Shown piece by piece: positions 53,130-64,000 of a DNA stretch of 64,000 bases. Each line of letters opens with the position of its first letter. The stretch's first letter is position 1. Origin of the DNA: Elysia crispata (Eukaryota; Mollusca; Gastropoda; Plakobranchidae); assembly GCA_033675545.1 (NCBI GenBank), contig JAWDGP010008106.1, positions 208,501-272,500 on the forward strand, written 5' to 3'. The notes under the pieces are model-generated. The model was not told the DNA's origin and made no database searches. It was given only the letters and a program-made list of their open reading frames with translations. The position numbers were made by a program, and so were the translations under genes.

Positions 53130-54640
53130 CATTCTTTTTAGATTTTTTTTTTTATTTTGTATAATTACTGGCCAAGATTAAGTTCATATTTCTGATTTAA
53201 ATCTTTCTTTAAAAGTAACTTTTTCATTTTTTTCAGACTTTTTGAAACTAGGTTTGAAAAGACACATTTTGTTCAAATTACTTCGCCGTTTGACCTGCCT
53301 TTTAAATAGCTAACGTTCTCACATAAATGAAAATTCGTTTAAATGACATTTTAGATGTCTAAATGATTTCGCCCTCTAAGTGTTTAAACACAATTTTTTT
53401 TTCTTTTGTCAATTTTATCCCTGAGAGGCAGGCATTTTAAAATTGAATTTGTGTTTTTCAAAAACTTTATGAAAGTAAAAAAAAAAGAATACAACATAAT
53501 AGTTATTAAGTTGGAGACATATATTTTTCAAAATCTTCATTTACATAAATGTTATAGGTGTTTTTACTTCATGCCAGTATGCTGCGTGTATGTGTCTTAT
53601 AAGTTCAATAAAAAAAGTGCTGTGTTCGTTGAATCCACCCAATGTAAGACCAAGTTTTGTTTTCTATGTTTTCTGTTCTTACTCATTATAACTTGTGTTT
53701 TAAAACCCGATATCATCTTCCAAACATGTCTAAAATTTATGTTTGAAACTTCTGAAGTATGTTTATGAAAGAAGCTGGAGATTCCTACTATTTTAAAATT
53801 ATGTCACTTTTACACGATCTTCTTAAGCTCTTGGTAATTAGTAGACAAATACTGGTAAGTTGACAGAGAACTTCACTGAACAAATAAATACAAAACTTTG
53901 TCTAAAGAAATAGCAGTTTTGATTTACATATATTGTAAAATTAGGCTCAATAACATTCTAGAAATACTAAAAAAAAAAAAAAAAAGACAAATGTGACATA
54001 GAGAGAAGGAAAAAAAAACAAATGCCTAATTATTTAGCTATTTGCCATCAAAGCAATGTGTTGAGGCTGTAAGTGTATGTACAGATTTTTGGATTCAAGA
54101 AAACTCACAAGTCGCTGCCTCAGTTGAATTTGCAAAAGGAAAAAAAAAAAAAAACAAAAAACAACATCATTAAAAAACGAATTGACCAGATTTGCTTTTA
54201 ATTGGTATGGATTTTACCAGTGAGTTTACGGGGTATAAAAAAAAGACATTCTTAACTTAAGTGTGTTACTATATACCATAAAAAGTGCCCTACAGTTTAT
54301 CAGGAAATATGTCTTTTCTTACTTTTCACTTTGCAATAGAGATGTACTCAGTAAAACTAAAATTCTACGGGCCTGCGAATTGCTTGGGTTGAAACAAAAT
54401 TTTTTAATTAAATCAGGGTAATTATTATAGAAAACTGTTACTTTATAAAAAATATACATGGTTTAAGTTATATATTTTAGTTAAAACATATTAAATTCAA
54501 AGTTTTACAATATTATAACGTTTAAAAACATGTCCTAATTAAGACATCTTCTTTCCAAAGCTTATTCAGATTTTTAGGAAAAATGCAAAACAATTATAAG
54601 GTTACCCGCAAAGAAAAGATCCACTAAAAATGACATGGAC
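53130..54640. other. Unique AT-rich stretch
   Basis: No gene or named repeat. The 120-codon plus-strand ORF at 53,406 is Phe/Lys-rich with no family signal and I treat it as chance. Confidence 0.45.
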
Positions 54641-54667
54641 TAAAGCATCATCATCAGTAGAAGTAAT

Positions 54668-55013
<346 letters not shown>

Positions 55014-55019
55014 CTGCAA

Positions 55020-55825
55020 TTGTATCATTTTTGTATGTTCATGGCAAAACATGAGCTCAAAGAGAAAAAAACCCCCGAAGAAACGTGTTTTTGAGCTGGT
55101 GGAGTTGGGGCAAGCTAAAGATTCTTTGCTTTTTGAACAAACAGTTTGTTACAGTAAAGGAGTTTAATGTTGTAAAGTTAATATCGCAGCTAAAAAACTA
55201 ACAATAACACAGAATTGAAAAAAAAATTTTTTTAGATACAGTATTTTTTATTTCTAAATATTATCTAAACTTTTTTTTTTCATCCTTTAATTTATTTCAT
55301 TTCACATGCACACTTCTAACAGCAATGCCTTTCCTCATTTAAAACAAAGTATAAGTTTTTTTCTCTCGATTTTCGAATTTCACATTATTTTTTTTTATAA
55401 ATGGAATATCGGAACCCTTGCCATTTAGAAAATTCTTATTTTCATTATTATGTTATATTGTTGTTATTCCACATGAATCTGTCAACAGAATTGATGTGCT
55501 AAATATCTCTTAGAAAATTCACGTCCCCTTAGTTTCATGAAGAATCTTATATGGAGACGAAAAAGTGTTGATCGAAGACAAAAAGAGGAGGAAAAAAATA
55601 ATATAAAGAAAAGCAAGATATAAAAGAGTTAGTCCCTCTCAGACATCTGTTACCAGCTCTATCATGTCGTACAGGGATGAATTTGTTACTTGCCAAAGCA
55701 CAGGTAAAAGTACTTTAAAAATACAGTAAGGTACCACACTAGTCAAAGAGAGATATATGGATAGGATGACAGAGAGCAAGGGAGAGAAACAGAGAAACAG
55801 AGAGAGCAAAAGAGTCAGCTAGAGA
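55020..55825. other. Unique AT-rich stretch
   Basis: Nothing recognised. Confidence 0.45.
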
Positions 55826-55826
55826 T

Positions 55827-55923
<97 letters not shown>

Positions 55924-55930
55924 AAAAGAG
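55826..55930. repeat. GA microsatellite
   Basis: About 92 bp of GA with degenerate GA-rich flanks. Confidence 0.97.
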
Positions 55931-56390
55931 AGAGGAAAGACTAGTTAAAGCTATATCATCATTTATCTTGAATGTATAATTGAGTATTCTTCTTTATGCC
56001 AGCTTTTTTCTTCTTATTGTTCTCCCAGTCCCACATGCGACCTCTTTCACTCTCTCATTCACCACCCTCTTCCCCATTTTTCTCCCTTTTTCCCTGCTTT
56101 CTCTTCATATATTTCTCTCTTACCATCTCCCTCCCTCTCTCTTTCCAACGTCCTTTCACTCTGAATGACAGGTAAAACCACTACTGCTTGGCTCTTGACC
56201 AAGTCCGCTGCATGCGAACTCCTCTATTCGCCTTCGAGCTGGGCTGTCAAAGAAGCTTTTTGTATCTTGCGGGCAACAGTTGTCATGGTGACATAAACAG
56301 ATTGTATTGGTAGGATGCTCTAAACACGAGCGGGTTCATACAAAGCTTGTAGCATCAGCACTTTGTTGGAGATAATCTTCTACGTAACAG
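55931..56390. other. Unique stretch
   Basis: Pyrimidine-rich at 56,040-56,160. No gene recognised. Confidence 0.4.
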
Positions 56391-56392
56391 GT

Positions 56393-57760
<1,368 letters not shown>

Positions 57761-59455
57761 CTACCACAATACAAACGGAGATGGAATATTAAAAACTCTG
57801 AGGCTCGCTCATTAAGGAAAAGGATCAAACAAATCAAATTTTATTGATCAAAGAAAATAATGCACCCTAGATCAAATTGAACAATAATGGCAGAAATCGG
57901 ATGGAAGCTCATTTTTCTCCAATCTCACAAAGTTGAACCATGCATTATTTTGTAACCAATAAATCGACAATCGGTTAGCCAATTAGAATCAAACACAAAA
58001 TACTGGATATTTTCAAAGCTTCAGTTTTGTCATTGAACATGTTTATAGCCAGTGAAGACACTTCAAGCTGAGAGAAAAAAATCAATTTAAATAATAAAGA
58101 TCAATACACCTATAAACTTATGGACAAAATCGGTGAACACATACATACATACTAAATGCAAGCATCTTTTATTTATTCTTATGGCAGGAAAATATATTGT
58201 ACTTAAATTTTTTTCATCTCGAGGTACAACTATCACGATATTGTGTGTATCAGTGTGTGCAAGATAATATGAGGGAAACATAAACAGTGGAAAGAGCAGA
58301 GTTAGCTCAAAAATGATCCCGAGTAGATCTAAAGACCCGTCCAGCACAGATTATTTCACTTAAGGTCCATGTGAGAATAGAATAATTTTACTGCTAGATC
58401 GAGAGATATTCATCACTTGAACTCTGATAACTTGAAGAATCATGCTCTACTCGAACTTACTACACAGTTTCATAAATCTTAAATAAGAAAAAAATGTTTT
58501 TTGTCTGGTTTCTGATAATCCGAACTTAACCAAGTGTTCCAAACCTGTTCAAATTAAGAAGATTACAGCTTCTTGACTGTAGTTTAGGGCAAAACACACA
58601 CAGAGAGCGGGTTGTATCGGATACTTGAATCACAGAGCATCATACCTCAGCTATTTTGGGATTCATCAAATCATATAGGGAATCAGCGAATGTTTTGGGG
58701 ATAAATGCATCTTGGAAAGAATAAATTTAAAAAAAAGCTAGTGAAATTATGATGACTAAACAGATGTAATATCTAATCAGATTTGGGTTATTTTCTCAAG
58801 GAGAATAATGTCTATGTGGACATTAAATCATAAATGTATATAGCATTAAAATGTCTAGCATCACGGATAAATTGAATATTCTACTATGATGTTTTTTTTA
58901 CAAATATTTCTGAAAACACAAAAAAAAACTCTGTAAAGGTTACTCATATTCAAATTAATGGCAAATGAAAGACGCGGAAGGCAGGGGAAAGAATTAAATG
59001 AAAAAAGATCCTTTAAAAAATGATTAGATTAAAAATCTCTTACTTTGTATGGGAAACAAGTTTGGGCAGATTTTCACTGACAAATGATAATATTAGTCTT
59101 TAGAATAAAGATGCATAGACGTAGTCAAATTTGGCACTCTAAGTAACTATGTGTTTTACATTGGGATAAACTCATTTGTTGAAACGAAGCGGTCAATGTT
59201 TTATTAAAAAACTGACACTGTATAAAATTGGCAAGAGAATAAAAGGGATTGTAAAAAAGGGGGGGGGGAGTGTAATCAGGATAAAATGAGAAAATAGATA
59301 TAATGTAATAGACTGACAGGCAGAGATGAATAGAGAGATAACAAATATAAATAAAGATAGGTAGAAATAGAAACAGATAAGAAGCGAGAAAGGCAGATCA
59401 ATATATGGAAACAGAGAGGAAGATAGAAATGAAAGAGAGAAAGAGAAAGAAAACG
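57761..59455. other. Unique AT-rich stretch
   Basis: No gene or repeat recognised apart from a G10 run near 59,260 and GA-rich flank sequence. Confidence 0.45.
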
Positions 59456-59458
59456 ACA

Positions 59459-59468
59459 GAGAGAGAGT

Positions 59469-59556
<88 letters not shown>

Positions 59557-59572
59557 GTGAGTGAGAGAGTAA
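59459..59572. repeat. GA microsatellite with GAGT edges
   Basis: About 95 bp of GA bordered by GTGAGTGA on both sides. Confidence 0.97.
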
Positions 59573-60716
59573 TTGCTGTAACTCGGCGATGAATTGAGAG
59601 AACAAGTTCTTTATACCATCAGAGGCAGCGGTGAATTATATCAAATGGTAGAGAAATAACTGTTCTCACAAAATATCACAAATTCATGTGACGCAAAGTT
59701 AAGTGAAAATATTCAAAGTATTTCAATGAAATTAAAATATTTCACAAAATTCTGAAAAGATGATAATTATTTATACTCACAACCAAAATGTTAGAGCTAG
59801 ATCAGTAACTTGTTATCAAATTGATATTTTTTTTTAATAAAATCAAAATGAGCAGATTTTACGGGCAACAGAATAATAAATTCATGCAAAAGCAAGCATC
59901 ATGGCTAGAGAAACCCTCCTGCACATGTAGAACATGGGTTTCTAGGGATAAAATATACCGTACATTTCAACTGGAGATTAAAGCAAAGAATAACATAAAT
60001 TCACTTTTGAAATGAACAAAAGTGCATTCACGATTCAAACAAGGATTTATTTGCAAAATAAATTAAAAATATTACATTTTAACAAAAGAGCTGCAACAAG
60101 TCATTAGATAGGGGTATCAATTTAAATTTACATAATCTACTTTATTTACTTTTTTCATGTCTGGGTGCTTTTACGATATCGACATAAAATAACGGGAAGG
60201 AAACAAGGCCAGAGAATATGGAGATTGGAAAATCGTCTCCAAGTTTGATTTTTGCAAGCTGAAAGAGAGGATTGGGTGACGCCATAACTCTGCAACGCTT
60301 TTCGGCCGTTTTTGCGCTACATTTTACATTCTGACAGCAATAATAATAATATACATGCACAATAACACATCTTTGTCGAATAAATATATAAATTAATTAA
60401 AAAAAATTGGAAGGGTTTTTTTACTCATATCTTTTTTTGGTTGCCCCAGAGAAAACTTTAACTCTTGTGCGTAACAATCTCCAGGCTGCAATCTTTTGAA
60501 CTCGAAAGGCGCCATCTTTAATTTTATTTGTGCTTTGCTCTAGAAGTCAAAACCTTCTTCTTTAATCTGACGGGTTTATTAGCATGGATATCGTCTGCAA
60601 ACAATACAAGCCAACCAGGAACACACGGATCACGGATTTCTAATTGGTTCCACTCATGCTACCAACACTCATCCTTTCGGCCAAACGATTATCTCTCCAT
60701 ATAAATAAACAGCCAA
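59573..60716. other. Downstream flank and 3' UTR of the synaptopodin-like gene
   Basis: Includes candidate minus-strand AATAAA signals near 60,523 and 60,568. The short ORFs are not convincing. Confidence 0.4.
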
Positions 60717-61129
60717 TCAGCAATCAGTTCCGGGTATTATGGGTTGCATGTAAGCCACGGTCGGATAAGTTTCGGGCGTATAGCGGTAGTCTACAGGAGC
60801 GTACGTGTAGTCCTCGTCTCTGGAGATGCCGCTATGGAAGCTCTCAGACTGCCAGGAGACGGGCCGCACTGGTGCAAGGTTCTGAGGCGCAGACACTGGC
60901 CTGTACTCCACTCTTGACGTCTGCTGCTGCTGCTGCTGCTGTTGTTGTTGTTGCTGGTTCTGCCAGTCGTCCAGTCGTCTGCGCGGAGGTTCCGGCAGTG
61001 GGTTGGCTGAGCTGGGTGAGTAGGGAGACTGGCCAGAGCTTTGCCACGCCTTGATCTTATTGTTGTAGTTGGAGTTTGGGCTCGATGGCCCCGTCTGCCG
61101 CGTCGGGGACACATGATGCAGCCGTTCAG
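60717..61129 (-). CDS. Synaptopodin-like terminal exon with polyglutamine
   Basis: About 137 codons. The CTG/TTG tract at 60,921-60,956 on the plus strand encodes the Gln run. A G14 run (61,152-61,166) lies just upstream in the intron as a C tract before the acceptor. Confidence 0.75.
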
Positions 61130-64000
61130 CTGAGCCGCGGCGAAGGACAGGTTGGGGGGGGGGGGGAGGGCGGGAAGATTAGAATAATCAATAATGAATC
61201 AGATAGTCATTAAAAACAAGGGGCGGGGAGATCAGAACAATCAATAATGACTCACTTAATCAATAAATACAAGGGGCGGTGAGATTAAAACAATCAATAA
61301 TGACTCAGATAGCCATTAAATACAAGGGGCGGTGAGATTAAAAGAATCAATAATGAATTAGATAGTCATTAAAAACAAAAGGCCAAGACAAAAAAAAAAA
61401 AAAATCAATAATGAAACAGACAGTCATTAAAAACTTTAAAGCAAGTAAAAACTCAGTCGATAAGTCCACCAAAGTAATCTTATTAATAATGTTATAGACG
61501 AAACTTCTGTTTACATGTTAGCTAGTCGTACCTCAAATATTAGGCTTAAAATTTAATGATATTAACCAAGGTCTAGAAAACAGTAAATTATAAAGGATTA
61601 CGGATAGTCTCACTAAGACAACAGATGTTCAATCTTGATATTGATTCTTTTTCATTTTGGGTGATGACTAAAAAAAAACCTAAAAAAACAAACAAACAAC
61701 AAAAAAACCCAACCCTGAATCCAACTGTTTATTGTGATGATAAATGCAAAGAAATATCACCAGGTGCATTTTGTGTGCTACTTTAAATGATATCTTGAGT
61801 TCAAAACCATAAGGGTGTGCAAAAAACAAACAAAAAACAAAAAAAAACCAAAAAAACCAAAAAAAAAAAAAAAAAACCCACAAAAAAACAAAAAACAAAA
61901 AAAACCCAAAAAAAACCAAAACAAAACTAACAAGCACATGATTCAGTATTCTCTATCTTCATCGATTGTGCACGGGCTCAAATTAATAAAAACAATGACT
62001 GATAATTGTTATGGCTTCTCGCAAAGAAAACATCACTTTCCCATGTAAAGTAACTTTAATTACTATGGGCGTCGATCTATTCATACCAAACTTCCAGGCA
62101 AACATCTTCGAGAAACTTGTCAAGCTTTAATTCCATCATAATCATATTTAGCTATGACACAAGAGGTTCAAAAAAATGAATTACCTCCCCTGACAAATTT
62201 TATGAGGACCTATTCATATGAAAGACTCATTTTAACGTTTAAATAAACTCTAAACCAAATGAACTCCCTCAATGTCTGAAATTTAACGCGATCACATAGC
62301 AGTACATGTCAATCATTGAGCTGTAACTCTATTTTGTTCGATTTAAAAACAATCTACAGTGTTTTTTTTTTTTTTTTCAGGATTATCAATAGTAAAGAAA
62401 AGAAAGAAATAAAACAACAAATAACGAAGACCATGTGGCGCTCGTTTCGCTGATCAGACAAGTATTCAGGTTCCTACACCTGTATATTAGTAATTTCACC
62501 CTTCACAGCTGCAACTTACGGTAGAAAGAGCGAACTAGTAATACTGATAGCAAAGTAACGGAGCCATGAGCCAGAGCAGCACGATCACTGCTTGGGAATA
62601 ATTACATCTACTGAGGTGTACGGTTAAATATCATTGTTCAGGTCTAGCTTGGAAGAGCTTTATCAACTAGAATAAGGCGTTACAACTTTGCATAAAGGAA
62701 TTTATTTTTATCCTATCGGATCTAAGCAATCATTTGTTGTCTTCATAATGGCTTTCTTATCACAGTTTGATTATAACCTAGACTTCCTGGAGTAACCAAA
62801 GCCTCATGAAGGGAATACAGTTAACCTTGTCTAAAAAAAGCTGTACTAAACAGAGAAAATAGGATACCTTTCTGTCCGAAAAATATTAAATCGTCATACC
62901 GAAAACATCCGAACCATGGAGAGCTTTGCGAACTCTTCGTGTTGCACATTCACTGCGTGCCTGGTAAGATACACTGTCACTTCATAGTGAATTCCCCTAA
63001 GTTGCACGATGGTAAACACATCAAGCGGAACCATTTGTAACTCACATTTTACAAGTTCACAATCCAGGAATTTGGAATCAAGGATTTATCTTAACAAACA
63101 ATATCCATGCAAATTTCATCGTTGTTGGACTCGACCACTTACCCACGGGGTATTCTCCACCGCCCGTCCAGCCTCGGGCCATCCTGTTGAAGTCCTTCCC
63201 TCTGAGCATGGCGCCCGAGGAGTCGCTCTTCAGGCTGGTGCTGTGCATGGACGGTAGCGGCACCGTCTGGACCACGGGTCCCCTTCGCGGAGAGGACGCC
63301 TGGTACAGCGTGTTCATCTTCTGGTTCCGCTCCCACTCCGTGAGGTGGGAGAACGCCGCGTCCACGGTCCCGTCGTGCATAGCGGCCTCCCATGGCGACT
63401 TGTCCTGCTTGAGGGGTTGTCCCAGGATGTGCTCAAGACGTTTCGGGTTGTGCGCCAACCTGCTGTTGCTCTCGTCAATGACGTACTTGTCCGTCCTCTC
63501 CCGGCGTCTCTCGAACATCCGGCCACCTTTACCCTTGTGCGCCTTGAGGTCGGCCACAATCCCGAAACAGGTGTCGGGCGGCACGGCCTTGTGCTCGCAC
63601 TTCTTCGCTTCCAGTCGGAGACGCTCGAACTGGTCCTGTGTTAGCGCCATCTTGGTTTGCTTGGCTTTGTTCCCCACCCGGTTCTTCAGGTTCGGGATCT
63701 TGAAGTAAAGTAGCGGTTTCGTGCCGCCCTCGTCAGGGCTGAGCTCGCTGTCCAACTCGCGAATGTTGGCCACATCCCCGGCCGAGGAGGACCACTCGCT
63801 GTGGCCCTCGTGAACCCACTTGCCCGACTTGCGCTTGCGCCGCATGAACATCTTGGCTCCCCGCGCACGCCTGTTGGCCGCGGAGGTCAGCGATTGGGCA
63901 ATCTTCTTGCATAACTGCATCTGCTCAGTGATGGTCGGGTAATTCTTGCCCGGGGTGTCATAGAAAGCCGAGTCGCTGTACAGATTCTCTGGGAAAGTGG
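60717..64000 (-). CDS. Synaptopodin/CG1674-like actin-associated protein, last two exons (partial)
   Basis: Gene enters from the right edge. Penultimate exon 64,000-63,143: the frame is open to the edge (FYDTPGKNYPTITEQMQLCK), then RRARGAKMFMRRKRKSGKWV and GGRMFERRRERTDKYVIDES. Such G-A/G-x-M/L-F-x-x-R-R-x-R-x-x-K-(W/Y)-V segments recur in synaptopodin-type proteins that bind actin and alpha-actinin in muscle Z-discs. It ends at GTGG then GTAAGT (phase 1). Last exon: acceptor GCGGCTCAG, start 61,129, reading AERLHHVSPTRQTGPSSPN, a Q-rich run (about 12 Gln), Pro/Tyr-rich sequence (APVDYRYTPETYPTVAYM) and stop at 60,717. The phases fit, giving EYPVAERL across the junction. An extra exon in the 2,013-bp intron is possible but none was seen. 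Exon G+C is much higher than in the surroundings. Family name is from motif memory and needs a search. Confidence 0.6.
61186..61437. repeat. 53-bp minisatellite in the synaptopodin-like intron
   Basis: Units start with AATCAATAATGA at 61,186, 61,239, 61,292, 61,345 and 61,403 (the last spacing 58 because of a poly-A insertion). Each contains a TCATTAAA segment and most a GGGGCGG box. Confidence 0.93.
61440..63136. other. Intron of the synaptopodin-like gene, remainder
   Basis: AT-rich with a poly-A/C stretch (61,670-61,930) that produces artefactual Lys-rich ORFs. No exon recognised. Confidence 0.5.
63143..64000 (-). CDS. Synaptopodin-like penultimate exon, 5' end outside window
   Basis: At least 286 codons. 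GC-rich coding sequence with an excellent donor. Long single exon, as is common for synaptopodin-family genes. Confidence 0.75.

Noticed and set aside
53406-53768. 120-codon plus-strand ORF
   Set aside because: AT-driven composition, no motif, no splice or promoter context.
61680-62048. Phe-rich and Lys-rich ORFs
   Set aside because: Produced by an A/C-rich low-complexity tract in an intron.
63187-63708. 173-codon plus-strand ORF opposite the synaptopodin-like exon
   Set aside because: Shadow of the GC-rich minus-strand exon, which has splice-site and motif support.

Overview
This window looks like nuclear DNA from an invertebrate animal. Genes are split by GT-AG introns, intergenic DNA is AT-rich, and microsatellites and transposon remnants are very abundant. 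A mollusc, probably a gastropod, is my best guess. It rests on a transposase of the kind described from Aplysia (N-RAG-TP) and on many TAGATC-rich stretches, and it is inference, not proof.

Layout. (1) Positions 1-11,897 hold an array of roughly 200 monomers of 55 bp, all in one orientation, enclosed by imperfect inverted repeats of about 460-490 bp whose outer ends read CACT...AGTG. This looks like a satellite-carrying foldback or TIR element, and each arm retains a small CxxC-type coding remnant. (2) 12-25 kb is gene-poor. It has a possible terminal exon (12.2 kb), a decayed LINE reverse transcriptase (13.8-14.6 kb), segmental tandem duplications, dense GA/CT arrays, and broken THAP and FAR1/ZSWIM3-type zinc-finger genes (17.5-20.3 kb, minus strand). 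(3) 25.3-29.7 kb is a second, more diverged array of the same satellite family (about 54 bp), interrupted by a 1,393-bp TG...CA insertion with a 4-bp target duplication that looks like a solo LTR. (4) 36.47-49.41 kb, minus strand, is a complete 13-exon gene for the DEAD-box RNA helicase DDX47 (Rrp3 family), 436 aa when spliced, with every intron phase consistent. (5) Intron 11 of DDX47 carries, on the opposite strand, an uninterrupted 1,042-codon transposase gene with a RAG1-like N-terminal zinc-binding motif and a DDE-type core, partly framed by an inverted repeat. (6) 49.4-60.7 kb is intergenic, with a 96%-identical foldback element, a Helitron-like zinc-finger fragment, a tRNA-like sequence and long GA, TA and TAG arrays. 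(7) 60.7-64.0 kb, minus strand, holds the last two exons of a synaptopodin/CG1674-like actin-associated protein gene that continues beyond the right edge.

Only two cellular genes are well supported, DDX47 (ribosome biogenesis) and the synaptopodin-like gene (cytoskeleton). They lie on the same strand but show no functional link. The most unusual content is mobile: the TIR-enclosed satellite and the apparently intact RAG1-N-domain transposase.
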